64,000 nucleotides of DNA from Posidonia oceanica (GCA_037176725.1 JAZBRS010000077.1:3782001-3846000); one strand, 5' to 3'; shown: positions 20,845 to 32,388, numbered from the stretch's first letter. Translations and numbers: made by a program. Notes: generated by a model from the sequence alone, not told the origin.

Positions 20845-23120
20845 TTAGTCCTCCTCAGACGAGTCAGGAGGTGGGGCGCCATGAATCCTCAGGAGACCTT
20901 CCCTGTCCTGCTTCCTCCGCAGTCTCCTAGCGAGCCTGGCTGTAACTAATCGAGATTGCGAGGGACCCGGCCCCGTGCTGCACTCCCTGGCAGGAGACTC
21001 TGCATCTGACACATCTGCCAAGGTGAAGTCCATGCTGAACTCCCCACTGGACTTAGTGTTGATGGCTGGACAGGAGCTGCTCCCCTGAAAAGCAAACATA
21101 TGGCATTTTAGTGGGCATTTATGGTAGGTTAAGCTGTTTGCATTTAATTCAAGCTTGTACCGCTGGAAGCCGTCTCTGCCGCCTCCCCTGTGCCAAAGAA
21201 CCAGACATGTCAGAACAGGCAGGTATACATTCACAAGCAAATTTAAAGGCTGTTCTACAACTATTTTACCGAAGCAGCTCGCATCTACTGCATCCATTCC
21301 TGCAGCCGCACCTCGAAAGCCTGTACCCAAGTCAAAAAGTCAGAATGAGAAGACAGATACTACATTTATCAGACCTACAGCAGTATTAGGGGACCTTTAC
21401 CTGACTCCAGCCTTCGTTGTACCACATCTGGGTCTGTCCATCCTGAAGATCCTCCGGGAACAAATGCGGTTTGCCGACCCGCTCGAACCAATCCATATAC
21501 TCGTCGTAGGAGACCTCTCGGATGGTGAATCGGCTCCGGGCCATCGCCGACGCGGCCAAAGTGGTCCTGGCAGTGACCCGAGTCAGGATCTCTGACACCA
21601 AATCAGCAGGCGATGGCTTGGGGATGCTGAATGCCCGAGTAAACTGGTGGCGGACCTGCCCGGGAAGGTAGTAGGCATACCGCTTGAGGCAGAAGAACTG
21701 AACCTGCACTCTCCTCAGCTTTCGGCCCTAGACCAAGGGAGCCCACTCCAAGGTCTCGTACCTCTGAAAGGGGTGCAAGTCCACCTGAAAGAAAAACAGA
21801 ACAACCATTAGAACAGTGTTTTCTAAGCAATTCGTAAGCAGCTAATGCAAACTGCAATTTAAAGCTCACCTCGTCAGCATGGATGATGTCCAGGAGGTAC
21901 CAGTACAACTCGTATCCATACACACCCGAGGCCGCCAAGTGATCTGGCTCACACCACTGCCGGGGAAGTGGAAGGAGCTCGGGACAAAGGCGGAAGAAGT
22001 AATGTCCCTGCCAGGAATGCTCCATTGCCCAGTACTGCAAGGCAAACAAGCAAATACGTCAGTACAGCCAACAAGTAAACAGAGCTAAAAGTAATGCAGA
22101 ATAGAAGCAAATTTAACACTTACAGTGATCAGGGGGTATAGGCCCACATACGACCGTTGGTTCTTGTGAACCACGTCGTCCAGGCCGCACAAGAGATAAG
22201 CATAGCTGGTGCCTCCCCAGTCATAGCGCCAAAGCTCGCCCAAATCAGCTAGGTAGACGAGCCAGTCCGCATGAACGCAGTATCCGGACACGTCACAGAA
22301 GACAACCCCTAGCAGGTCCAGCAGGAAGTGACGAAGGACGAAGGCTGCCTCCGTCGAGCCAGGAACCAGGTCCGGCCAGATCCCTCTCCACTCCCGCAGC
22401 CATGACACACGGAAGTTGTAGGTCGAGCGCGTCTGATCCGGTGGTGGCCTCCCTAGCAACTTGGCAACCCGGGCGTATCCCAGAACGCCCATGCCCACTA
22501 TGGGCTCTCCCCCAAAAGTCAATCCAGACAGTAGGGCCCAGTTCTAGGGCAGAATCGTCTCGAACCGCCACCGTTCTACCAGAGCCCGGAAGAAGTTGTA
22601 GTGGCCGTGGATGGCTGGAATCCGTAGAAAGCTACCGAAGGGACTCTGATGTAACAAGAAGTCCTGTAAGAAGTCCGGTAGGCGGTGAAAGTGAGCCAAC
22701 ATCGGTGCCCAGCCGCACCGCATCACTCAGCGAGGGTTCCCATCCTATATAAGCAGCAGAGCAGGTCAGAAATGGCCAATATGCATACGAGGCGAGTGAT
22801 TAACAGGGAAAGAGCCGCCTTACCTCAAACCAGTCCTGGTCGCATATGTCCTCCTCACTAAGCAAGCGGCCTTCATAGTTTCCCGCTTCCTGTCAAAAGC
22901 TCGACGCAAGAATTAGAAACAGATGAAAGCAGAAACAGAAGTGCAGATCAAAAGCCAGTTTTGAGTCTACCTCCAAGGGAATGGCAGGACCTGGACTGGC
23001 GGAACCCTCTGGCGAGTCGTCCGAGTCGAAAGCTCCCCCGGACGCCTGGGATCCTGAGGCCTACTGTCCCCGGGACCTTGAGCTCAAGGCGCCGCTCGCG
23101 CCTGCTCGCCTCGAACCAGA
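20845..23120 (-). pseudogene. Antisense accessory gene 1 of element A: multi-exon plant mobile domain (PMD) gene
   Basis: Six exons with GT-AG borders can be followed on the minus strand: 23120-22971 (acidic, SDDSPEG), 22889-22824, 22744-22124, 22034-21870, 21784-21401 and 21084-20845. The large exon carries plant mobile domain features: FFRALVERWRFET, WALLSGLTFGGEPI, VHADWLVYLADLGELWRYDWGG and RSYVGLYPLI. The last exon has a basic RRLRRKQDR stretch and ends PDSSEED. The usual 'GEM-PTLED' segment before WALLSGL is missing, leaving a stop there, so a small deletion is likely. Other stops occur in exons 23120-22971, 22744-22124 and 21784-21401. The first exon is not identified. PMD proteins are known from plants and transposons; the role here is unknown. 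Confidence 0.78.
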
Positions 23121-24640
23121 CTGCAAAGCAAAAAATCAAGAAGCTCAGAGCAAATCATTTTCTAAATGCAAGAGGAAATACATAAGCAGCATTTATTTCA
23201 TGAAATAACGCCAAGCACAAGCAGGGTCAGGCATGCCACAAGAACAACACGGGTGCATGTAAATCAGGCAATTGGCAGTACAAGCATGCTTTATCAAGTG
23301 TTTAAACAAATACTGGTATTTAAAATTCAATCAGATCAAGCACAATACCCCCAAGTTTGGCAGAAAAATCAGAATACAGTTCATGGTAGTCAAATATACC
23401 GGCAAAGTTTTAGAACTTAAATGCTAAGTCCAGGGGCCTAATTAGCATGCCACATTCAGCAAAAAAGAGAGCATGGCTTGCAAATAGATCAGTAGAGCAG
23501 GGCCAGATCTAATCATGCATTTTTCAAATAGGATCACAACACATTACATCAAGCCAGAAATTGCAAGTCTGTTGCGGAAATCAGTAAATGAGAAAGCAAG
23601 GATGGCATTCAATCCGGCATACAAAAAAAAAATCAAGAAGGCGAAGCATAGATCCGATCATGTATACACAAGCTTGTTCATGGCATTCAAATCAGATGAA
23701 AAAAAATCATCATCGTTAGCATAGCATACATCGAGCACGGTATATTGCAAGCATAGCCAAGTCAAAAAATCGACATTCCCATGAAGGTTCATTGACATGG
23801 CATGGTGTATAGCAAATAAATCAAAAGCAATATCAGAGGCATTGTGGCATTCATACTGCGGCAAAAAAAAAATGCAGGCAGCAGGCATTAGCAGCCCAAG
23901 CCTCCCTCCGCTCAAGCACCGATAGGCCGAAAGGCGACTCCGTTCAACCTCTGTGCAAAGCCACAGCCGGCACCACTCCAAGCCGCCCGCACAATTGTGC
24001 CCCCACTACCGAAACGGCACCCATCGGCCGAGCATCGCGCCCGACAGGGATCCCCCCACGTGTAGCCATGCGGCCAAGCACTGCAGCCACGGGGCACCCA
24101 TCACGGTGCCGAGCCCTCACGGCCCGGACAACCCAACGCCGGCGACACCCAAGCCTGGCGACATCCCAGAAAAGAGGGAGAGAGGGGAAGACGGCATACA
24201 AGGAAAAGGAAGAAGATAAGAATCCAGGGATACTATTTTCCGTGTCGTCAGAAAGCCGCCTCCCGCCGCTGGAGAGCTGAGCCCTGCCTCGATCCCGCGC
24301 CCCACGCTCGCGAAGGTCCACCCACGGAAGAACGCTGCAGCCTTGTGCCTCCCACGCCGTCACCGCGACCTCACTGGTACCACCACTCCGCCGCCGCACA
24401 CGAGAAGGGGGAGATGAGTCGATGGTTTGCTATGAGGAGGGAAGGAGAAGAGAAGAATGAGAAGTCCAGGGCACGGGCAGGGTTTGTTTTGAAAAAAAAT
24501 GTGTGTAAATCAAACCTTGGCAAGCAAAAAAAATAAATGAATAGTAAAGCTACAAATGCAATCAAAGACTTTGGCAAATCAAGTGGAGGGATGCGCCCTC
24601 AGAAGCCCAGGCAGTTGCAGCGGTTACCCTAGTGGAACCC
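23121..24640 (-). other. Upstream region of antisense gene 1
   Basis: An AT-rich stretch (23130-23880, possibly an intron) is followed by a GC- and CpG-rich stretch (about 23880-24420). On the minus strand the latter has a 151-codon open frame (24399-23944). This layout would fit a 5' exon with UTR followed by a first intron. I cannot recognise a protein and do not call a gene. Confidence 0.35.
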
Positions 24641-25440
24641 ACCAGGTTTTAAAACTTTTTGCATTCCCAGCAAATTTCTTCAAGGGCCAAAGCGCAACTT
24701 ACCCAGAAATTTTGCATTTTACACTCTGATTTTGCAACAAGCCAGCAGAGGTCCCTCGACTTGACAAAATTGTCACAAGGCCCAACACAAGTGGACATCA
24801 CCAATGAGACTCTCAAAACAGTGGAATTTACCTCAAAACACTACAGTTCCGTAAATTTGCAGATAGGTCCCTGACTCGTTGAAAACGGCAAAAAGCGATC
24901 ACGGCGCCGTGACAGAGCTCTTGTTTCGATGTTCGGCAATGCTTGTCGCATCACAGATGCCCCAGGGTAGGCAGTAGAGCAATGGCGTTTGGCAAGTTGC
25001 AAAAAACAACCCTCAGTTTGCAAAATTTGCATACAGGCCCCTAGCTTTTGTGCAAGTACCAGGAATGGCCATAGCCCGAGGCAGAGCCCTCACAGCAGTG
25101 CATCAACACTTGTCGCACCATGAATGCGCAAGACAAACAACAGAACGGTAGCATCAGTCAGCCTGCAGGCCAATTACATCAGTTTGCAAAATTGCAGATA
25201 GGCCCCTGGCTTCACAGGAATGGCAAATCGGCTCCGGTTTCCAACCGAGCTCCGGCAGGATCCTTTGTGGTCACAAGGGAATCAGAGCAAGACCTGATTA
25301 GGTCGCTACAGCCCGGGACAGGCAGTGAGCCTCGCAATTTGGACAAATTGCAAAGGGCCCCTTATAGTTTCACTAGGCAATCTGAACCTCTTCAGGAGGG
25401 TTGGCCGAACGTAGCTGCCATGCAACGTAGATCGAGAGAC
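24641..25440 (+). repeat. Degenerate 'AAATTGCA..AGGCCCCT' interspersed repeat, element A
   Basis: Short related words recur at irregular spacing on the plus strand: AAATTTGCAGATAGGTCCC at about 24852, AAATTTGCATACAGGCCCCT near 25025, AAATTGCAGATAGGCCCCT near 25188, and AAATTGCAAAGGGCCCC near 25343. The same module, AAAATTGCATNTAGGTCC, is spread over about 0.9 kb of the element C LTRs (36870-37600 and 55290-56020). No gene is present. Confidence 0.55.
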
Positions 25441-25599
25441 TTGCATAAAAGCCCCCGCCAGAACAGAAGCCGCAGTTTCGCCCCTTGGAGTGATGCAGTC
25501 GCGAGCCATCAACATCGGAGCGTGCCCGCTTCCCGGTTTTCTTTCTCGGGCTGACACCCCCAACTATCACGGGATCGTCTCTGGACCTCTGCCAAACCT

Positions 25600-26150
25600 C
25601 CAGGTATTGCTATTCCTGTCATCTTCGGGGTCGATAAGTCCGAAACTTATCGCATTTCAGCCCTTCTCGCGCGTTTCGTCCCAGACGGATGAAGCCCCAC
25701 CTGCTTGCTTCCTCGATCAAGGACAAGCCTTTCTCGCGCGTCTTCATCCCAGACAGACGAAGCCCCGCCTGCTTGCTTCCTCGGTCGAGGACAAGCCTTT
25801 CTCGCGCATCTTCGTCCTGGACGAACGAAGCCCCGCCTGCTTGCTTCCTCGGTCGAGGACAAGCCTTTCTCGTGCGTCTTCGTCCCAGACAGACGAAGCC
25901 CCGCCTGCTTGCTTCCTCGGTCGAGGACAAGCCTTTCTCATGTGTCTTCGTCCCAGATGGACGAAGCCCCGCTCACTTGCTTCCTCAGTCAAGGACAAGC
26001 CTTTCTCGCGCGTCTTCGTTCCAGATGGACGAAGCCCCGCCTGCTTGCTTCCTCGGTTGAGGACAAGCCTTTCTCGCGCGTCTTCGTTCCAAACGGATGA
26101 AGCCCCGCCCGCTTGCTTCCTCAGTCAAGGACAAGCCTCTCCTGCTTGGG
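25600..26150 (+). repeat. 68-bp tandem repeat with internal hairpins, element A
   Basis: About seven units start near 25664, 25731, 25798, 25866, 25934, 26002 and 26070. Each contains a CTTCGTC/GACGAAG stem with loop CCAGACA and a second stem (CCTCG/CGAGG inside GCTTG/CAAGC). It is preceded by one GATAAGTCCGAAACTTATC unit at about 25632. The repeat is open in several frames on both strands, giving spurious ORFs of up to 238 codons. Confidence 0.85.
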
Positions 26151-26560
26151 TTGGCAGCCCTAACTGCTCGGTCGACAACCGTCAAAATGTCTGCTCGGGC
26201 TGGTAGCCCTAACTGCCTGGATGACATCTGTCAAAGTGTCTGGAGCTTCTCTACTCGGGCTAGCATCCCTAACTGTTCGGCCGACACTCGTCACCATGTT
26301 TGGAGTGTTTTGCTGCCCCCTGGCATCGTTTCTCAATACCAGGGGCATCTTTTTTTCCGCTGTCTTGAGGGATCATTCCCTTCTTCAGGCTGGCAGCCTT
26401 TAATTGCTCGGTTGACGCCCATAATAGCTGTCTCGCATCTCTCCCTTTTTCTCTAGGAACACCTCAGCTGCCCCCTGGCATCGTTACTCGATACAATGGG
26501 CATCTTTTTCGGTTATCCTAGGCCATCATTCTTTTCCTTCGGGCCGATAACCCGAACTAT
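26150..26560 (+). repeat. GACA/TGTC hairpins and degraded large hairpins, element A
   Basis: Units of the type GGTCGACAACCGTCAAAATGTC, GGATGACATCTGTCAAAGTG(TCTGG) and GGCCGACACTCGTCACCATG(TTTGG) alternate with AGCCCTAACTG(CTCGG) links. Two degraded copies of the large CCCCTGG...CCAGGGG hairpin with a GGGCATCTTTTT tail are at 26327-26360 and about 26471-26505. These correspond in position to the arrays of H and C. Confidence 0.7.
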
Positions 26561-26791
26561 CCAGTGGTGAGTCCATCAACTCATCGCGCATTGCATCATT
26601 TGCATACACTGCATCGCCCTCGCTCAGAGCAATCCTTGGCAAGTGGCACCCCGCGTCTGAGCCGCACACCGCTCAGCATGCGCCAGCATACCATCAGCAT
26701 CTCAAGACTAACACTAACTTCGCATCCAAACTTTTGCATTTTGCATTGGCATTTGCATTTGCATTGGCATTCGCATTTGCATTGCGGCAAC

Positions 26792-26832
26792 GAGTCACGA
26801 CCTTTTCGGTGCATCCATCGAATAAGTGACTC
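26792..26832 (+). promoter_or_regulatory. Subterminal conserved hairpin before polypurine tract, element A
   Basis: The outer stem GAGTCAC/GTGACTC is perfect, and an inner TTCG/CGAA stem encloses GTGCATCCAT. It lies about 90 bp before the polypurine tract. C has GGGCTAC/GTAGCTC and H has GGGTCAT/GTGACTC at the same place, so the stem is kept by paired changes and wobble pairs. Confidence 0.7.
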
Positions 26833-26920
26833 ACGCCGACAGCAACATTTCTCCCACCGACTCCAGGCAGGGTGTCTTTGTCAACACCGAGCAACGGCCT
26901 TGGTCCCCTCAACCTAGCTC

Positions 26921-26933
26921 AGGGAGGGGCATC
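26921..26933 (+). promoter_or_regulatory. Polypurine tract, element A
   Basis: AGGGAGGGGCATC directly precedes the TGTAGACATC start of the 3' LTR. The same tract, with the same AGCNGCGGCCT...CTCAGGGAGGGGC context, precedes the LTRs of C and H. It primes plus-strand DNA synthesis. Confidence 0.85.
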
Positions 26934-29900
26934 TGTAGACATCCCAAATCTAGAAGTCGGGCGACGTTTGTTTGCTCCCAGAAGCGCACGAATGAGGCGA
27001 CTCCAACCTTTTCTTGAAACCGCAAACCTAGACCCAAACCAGCCCAAACCAGCCAAAACCCCACCAATCATATCCCAACACGTCCACAACTACAAAAACC
27101 CCAAAGACCTAGCCCTGGATGGTCCTCGAACTAGAGAAGCAAGATCAGAAATGTGAGGCAGCTACTGACGGGATCACTCCTGCGTCGAGCTCCCATGTGT
27201 TTTCCTGCATCAGTGGCAACACTGACGGGATCACTCTCGCGTCGAGCTCCCGTGTGGCACTCCCGCGTGTTTTCATGCATCAGTGGCAGAAATCGGCACT
27301 CTGACACTTGCATATAGCTCCCACGTCGAGCTCCCACTTGTTGTCCTATGTCAGTAGCGAAAACTGACAGACTGACACCCGTGCCGAGCTCCCGTGTCGA
27401 GCTCCCGCGTTTTGTCCTGCGTCAGTAGCAAAAATCAAGCAGACCAATCAACTTGGCCCACCTCTTCCTCGCTCGCCATTGGCTCCCACCGATCTGGGCT
27501 CGTGCCTCCGGACACCTGGATCATCCAACCGCACGTCCCAACCAACTCCATCCATCGATCTTCAACTGACATCCCGTCCACCCATTTTGAATCTCGATTT
27601 GAACTAACGGCCAGCGTCGACTTCCTCCACCTATAAAACGACGACCAAAACCTCACCTCCTCCGGTTAGCACTTCCCTAGCTTCCCTAAGTACTCCACCT
27701 ACACCCAGAGCATCCCCCCAAGCTTCCCAGAGCCTCCCGACCTCTGAAACCCCTCAATTCCGGCATTCTAGGATTGAGGACCTATCTCCGGCGAATCCCC
27801 TCGTTGTCGAGACGCCCAACGGAATTCCATCACCTCCAGAGCAACCTCGTGAGCCTGTGATGGAGAGCACCACCTTCCCAAGCAACCTCCTGAGCTCCGC
27901 AGCCTCCGTCCACCTGCCTGTTTGCAGCAGCGACGTCGCCGGAGAAGACAACGTCTGCGGCGCGTCCTAGGCAAGCGTCCGACCTTCTGATAGCTTATAG
28001 TGGTTTCCAATTGTAGTGCGTTCATTCCCTAAGCGTTTTCTGCATCAATTACTGCCTGCATTGCCATTTCCCCCTCTCCTCTGCCGCCTCTCACGCAAGG
28101 CAGACGGCTCGCGCCCGGCCTCACACCGACACACCCATAGCCGTCTCACCTCGCTACGTAGAGCCTCCGGCTGGTTCCCCCACACTCGCCTCTAACCTCC
28201 TCAGTGTGCCTTTGGTTGATAGCGCCCTCCAAGCCGCATCTATGGCTGACGGAGAAGCGTGGTCACCGGTGCTGTACTGCCGAGGTGGGGACGGCGATTC
28301 GGGCGGCGCCACCTTGCATCCACACCTCGTGTGGATAGCTGGGTGTGCCACCTTGCCTCCCCAATTGATTTTACCACATTCCATTGAGCATCGGGCCCAA
28401 AATCGGGCGATGAAGATCCTCTGTCTGACAAGCCGGTCCCGCGCCTAGGTCCCGTGTGGACCTCCCGCGTGTTTGACCGTGACATCAGGCCGAGCTTCCA
28501 GCCTCTTTCCAACCCTTGATAGCATCTGTTTCCTTCCTACTTTTACATAAAATTGTTGTCTAGCATCCTCTATTCACTACCCATCTACTTTCTTTAAGTT
28601 TCATTATCAGTTGGTCCCGGAATCTGGTGATGAAGGTTCTTTGTCTGAACCGACTGGTCCCGCGTCGAGGTCCCGCGTAGATCTCCCGTGTGTTTGACTG
28701 AGATATCAGGCAGAGTTCCCAGCCATCGTTCCGACCTTCGTTTATGCCTATTTCTTAGATATTATTGCATAATATTGTTCCAGGATACTTCCTCCCCATC
28801 ATCCAACCCGTTCCATACCGAATTGGATTGAGGAGGGCCTCCCATTTGGCTATGACTTACCACTGGAAATGCGAACTGTCCCCGCATGGAGGTCCCACGT
28901 GGGACCCCCGCGTAGTTAGCAGTGGCTTCTACAGATGTGGCTAGAGCCTTTCTTCCCTCATTTTAGCTACCCCTCATGCATGTTTACATTCAAGTACCCT
29001 TATTTACTTCTCTGTTTCCTTTTGAGCATTGTTTACTTAAGTCTTACATGCTTTACCTAAACTCTTTATCATGTACGTTACCTTCACGCTTTACATTGTT
29101 GATCTCCTAATTTCTTGCAGTATGTGTGATGTTTAATTACATTCTATCTTCTCATACTTACTTCCCTCATGCATGCTTGCTTCTTAGCCTTATGTAGCTA
29201 TTTGCCTTGGTCTTTACTTAATCTATCTGCATGTTTACTTGAGATTCCTTGCTTTCGCCTTATTAAAATATCATGGCATGTTTTCTTTAGCTAGAGCATA
29301 TTAATTGGCCTTCAGCCTACATTGAGCCACAATATGAGCAGAATGACGTTAGAAAAGGCCGCTCCTCGGGCGTGTCGAGGGTGCCTAACACCTTCCCCGC
29401 GTGTACCAGGAGCCCTTACCCATCTCTGGACCGCATTGACCCAGTGTCGCATCCGTTTTGCATGGATCCACTTTGTTTTCTTTTCCTTTCTTTGTTTACT
29501 CTGGTTTTCCTTGTCTTCCAGCTTTTCCCAATTAGACTAGGTGGTGACTCCCCTAATTTTGTTGTTGTTTATCTTATTCGCTGATTTCGATGTTTATTGG
29601 TCATTTTTACACTCTTTATCAGGTCGAATCGTCCTCGGATATGCCATTTATTGAGACCCTCTTCCTCTTCGACCGGGCATCTGCGAGCTTTGGCAGCGGC
29701 TCCCATATAGTATGCAAGTGACGGTCGCATAAGAATGACCACTCCATCAAGGAATTTAGACTTGATCCCTTTCCTTTTCCTTTTATTCTTTTATCGTCAC
29801 TTATCATTTTATTGGTGTTTTCTTCCTCGAGTTGAACTTTCCTCGGATACACCATTAGCTGTGGCCCTCATTCCCTACGGTCGGGCATCTGTGAGCTTTG

Positions 29901-29940
29901 GCAGCGGCCCCCGAGTCGTACGTCGAAAGAGACGGTCACA
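26934..29940 (+). repeat. Element A 3' LTR
   Basis: It starts TGTAGACATCCC and ends GACGGTCACA, and is followed by the ATAAG duplication. It has the same TATA box (27632-27638), U3 repeats and GC box as the 5' LTR. The PBS-like word in U5 has decayed to TGGTGACTCC. Confidence 0.93.
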
Positions 29941-29945
29941 ATAAG
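29941..29945. repeat. Target-site duplication (right) of element A
   Basis: ATAAG immediately follows the 3' LTR terminus, identical to 4829-4833. Confidence 0.9.
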
Positions 29946-30715
29946 ATTGCAAATTTACCACACCAAACATCCCTTACGGTCGATGAGTCCGAAGCCTATC
30001 CTTTACGGTCGATAAGCCCGATGCTTATCATAACACTTCCTTGTGGTCAATGGGTCTGAAACCTATCCTTTGCGGTCGATAAGCCTGAAGCTTATCATAT
30101 CACTTCCTTGCAGTTGATGGGTCCGAAACCTATCACTCATCATTAGCTCGTCCTTTGCGGTCGATGGGTCCGAAACCTATCATCTATCGTGCGTCCCCTT
30201 TTCTTGCTTGCTTTCTCTGCAGAAAAGATGCCCCCTTTTCTTTCACGCGGGAATTTTACCCCTTTTGTTCCGCACCGCTCTAGTTGTCTGCTTGCTTCCT
30301 CGGGCGAGAGCAAGCTATCTTTCTTCTTCAGGCTGGCAGCCCAAACTGCTCGGTTGACACCCGTCATAACTGTCCAACCCATCTTTCGATGCCACGGGCG
30401 CTTTGGCTGTCCCCTGGTATCATTCCTGATACTAGGGGCATCTTATTTTTGGCGCCCTCGGTATCTTCTCTAGGTTGGCAGCCCAAACTGCCTGGATGAC
30501 ACCCATCACCCTGTCTGGCGTCCTTTTCTTTGGGCTGATAACCCTAACTATCCAGTGAAGAGTCCGTCAACTCCCCGGGCCGATAACCCAAACTATCTGG
30601 TGAAAAGTACGTCAATTCCTCGGGCCGATAACCCAAACTATCCGGTGGCAAGTCTGTCAACTCCTTGGGTCGATAACCCAAACTATCCGGCAATGAGTCC
30701 GTCAACTCATAATTC
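29946..30715 (+). repeat. Hairpin arrays of element H, right side
   Basis: At 29975-30185 are units such as GATAAGCCTGAAGCTTATC and GATGGGTCCGAAACCTATC, each preceded by TTGCGGTC. At about 30350 is GGTTGACA/TGTCCAACC enclosing CCCGTCATAAC. The large stem CCCCTGGTATCA/TGATACTAGGGG at 30411-30438 has one G-T pair. At 30530-30700 are four GATAACCCAAACTATC units, each followed by an AGTCCGTCAACTC-like link. Confidence 0.8.
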
Positions 30716-30974
30716 ATTGTATCAGCATTGCATGTTAGGTAACAGTACCAGCATCACATGCTATATAGCAGCATCAACATTATACACACAATCATCACAT
30801 GTTTTCCCCAGCAGGGTCGCACCTCACATCATATCAACATGCATCGCCCGCATCTCCCCCACGGAGTTCAGCACGGCAAACACTAGTTCAGGTTTTTACT
30901 TTAGCATCTGCAATGTTGCATCTCTTTGCATTGCACTGCATTTGCATTCGCATTTGCATTCACATTGCGGCGAT

Positions 30975-31013
30975 GGGTCATGATTTTCAACGCATCCGCC
31001 GAATAAGTGACTC
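30975..31013 (+). promoter_or_regulatory. Subterminal conserved hairpin, element H
   Basis: The outer arms GGGTCAT and GTGACTC pair with two G-T wobbles. The interior keeps GCATCCGCCGAATAA as in C. It is located about 90 bp before the polypurine tract, as in A and C. Confidence 0.6.
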
Positions 31014-31102
31014 AAGCCTACAGCAACTTTGCGCTCTTGTCGGCATCAGGAGGGCTGTCGAGTCTACCCTAAGCAGCGGCCTCGATCCCCTTGACCTCGC
31101 TC

Positions 31103-31115
31103 AGGGAGGGGCATC
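31103..31115 (+). promoter_or_regulatory. Polypurine tract, element H
   Basis: AGGGAGGGGCATC, preceded by GCAGCGGCCTCGATCCCC, is the same arrangement as in A and C. The LTR starts at the next base. Confidence 0.8.
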
Positions 31116-32388
31116 AGTTGACACCCCATTTTGACCACCTGGAAGATGGTGGACCTCTCTTGGAAGCTTACTTGGACTCTGGGATGGCTCTTTTTTTTCA
31201 AACTGACCCAATTTGACCTAAAACCAAATCCCATTCCAAAACTACCCAAAACCAATCCAAATTCCAAACCACAACTCAACCTAAGCCTTAACCAACTTTT
31301 TAAACCATTTTTAAACCAAGGCCCAATCCCATTTCAGCCTTTGGCCTCCTGCGCTCATTGGACGTAGGCATGGGCTGCGTCCAATGCATCGGGAGTTGCA
31401 GTAGTTGCTCCGCCACCTCTAGCTCACCTCCCGTCCCCTCCGCCACTCGTACACCACTTACTACCCATCCCCTCACCTCACTACAGCCACCCACTACCCG
31501 CCAAGACCGAGTGACAGCCTGCCACCGCCTCTTTTCCGCCCCAGCACGTTTCTCGCTCACCTCCGCGGTCACTGCCATTGCCACCCAATCTTTGCCACCA
31601 CAACGACTTCGGCGACCCTACGGACCTTTCACACTAACTCCCTGACATCCCTCGTAGACTCCCCACACTCAGCGACCCCTGCCATGCCTGCCATTGCCTG
31701 CCAAACCCAGCCCAAAAGCCTCTGCCACCGTTGAAAATGAACCCATGAACCCAACAAAACCAGCCACTTCTCCATCTTCCAGAGATCACCACACCCATTC
31801 GAGAGAGAGTTCAAAGCTTGAGCGACCTAGAGTGATTACCCACGACCACTCCCAAACCTCCAGCTCCCTCTCCCGTGCCTCCTACACACCAAGGAAGCTC
31901 ACCAGAGTTGGTCTGCCGCCACCTTCCGCGCCGACCGACCGAGAGTGGACACGCCATTTCAGGCTGCACCAAGGTAGGCCTTCGATCCCCTTAGCTCGTG
32001 CATGCATGTGGTAACGTTCCTAGCTAGTTTCCCCACTTTTTAGCATAGCACACACCCCTCCTCGCCTTGGCTTTCTGGCCGTGAGGAGGAGGAGGAGGTG
32101 GGTGGAGCAATCCACCCACCTATTTCTGGCATCGAGCATATGGACATGCTCGTCGTCAGTCACTCTTGCTTCCTAGCAAGTCACTTGGGGATTTTTGGCC
32201 ACCTTCACCACTAATATTGACCGGGAAAGTTCCCGACTTGTTGGACACACCAGCTGGTGCGTCCAACGTTGGAGCTGCCCTGAGGCAGCGTCCAACACCT
32301 CTACTGGCTGTTTATTTTATTTTGTTTTATTTTGCATTTATGTTAGCATGTTTTAGTTGCAACTCTACGAGCTTGCTTTAAATGCATC
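31116..32388 (+). repeat. Element H 3' LTR, truncated
   Basis: It begins AGTTGACACCCCATTTTGACC, with the first base of the expected TG changed to A. The start resembles the C LTR (TGTTGACACCCCATC), but the body differs, so it is a distinct family. It contains a GC-rich stretch (31340-31990) with a GGTAGGCC donor-like word. Only about 1.27 kb remains. The end of the LTR, including the conserved GC box, is absent, replaced at about 32389 by element C hairpin sequence. The join falls at a short CCACCAGTTGATAGG-like segment. Confidence 0.75.

Larger units (their letters stand above)
4834..29940 (+). mobile_element. Element A: complete-length 25.1-kb Tat/Ogre-type retrotransposon nested in H
   Basis: It is bounded by two LTRs of about 3.0 kb (4834-7836 and 26934-29940) and a perfect 5-bp duplication. 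It has a tRNA-Arg-type PBS at 7843 and a polypurine tract at 26921-26933. Internal order is leader, gag, protease, G-patch remnant, acidic linker, RT, RNase H, second (archaeal-type) RNase H, integrase, spacer, two antisense accessory genes, a 68-bp repeat array and hairpins. All coding modules carry stops or frameshifts, and the LTRs differ by many transitions, so the copy is old and non-functional. Confidence 0.93.
29941..32388 (+). mobile_element. Element H, right part: hairpin region, polypurine tract and truncated 3' LTR
   Basis: This is the continuation of H after the nested insertion. It resumes with the same GATAAGYCYGAAGCTTATC-type hairpins as 4145-4833. It then passes through a second large hairpin (30411), GGCCGATAACCCAAACTATC repeats (about 30530-30700), the subterminal hairpin and a polypurine tract, and enters an LTR. 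The LTR is cut at 32388 by the start of element C sequence. Confidence 0.85.

Noticed and set aside
23944..24399. Minus-strand 151-codon frame as first exon of the antisense PMD gene
   Set aside because: The position is plausible, but no motif, splice donor or homologous copy in the window supports it, so it is left as a described region only.
25490..26206. 238-codon ORF in element A as an accessory protein
   Set aside because: It spans the 68-bp tandem repeat, and comparable open frames exist on the other strand and in the other frames.
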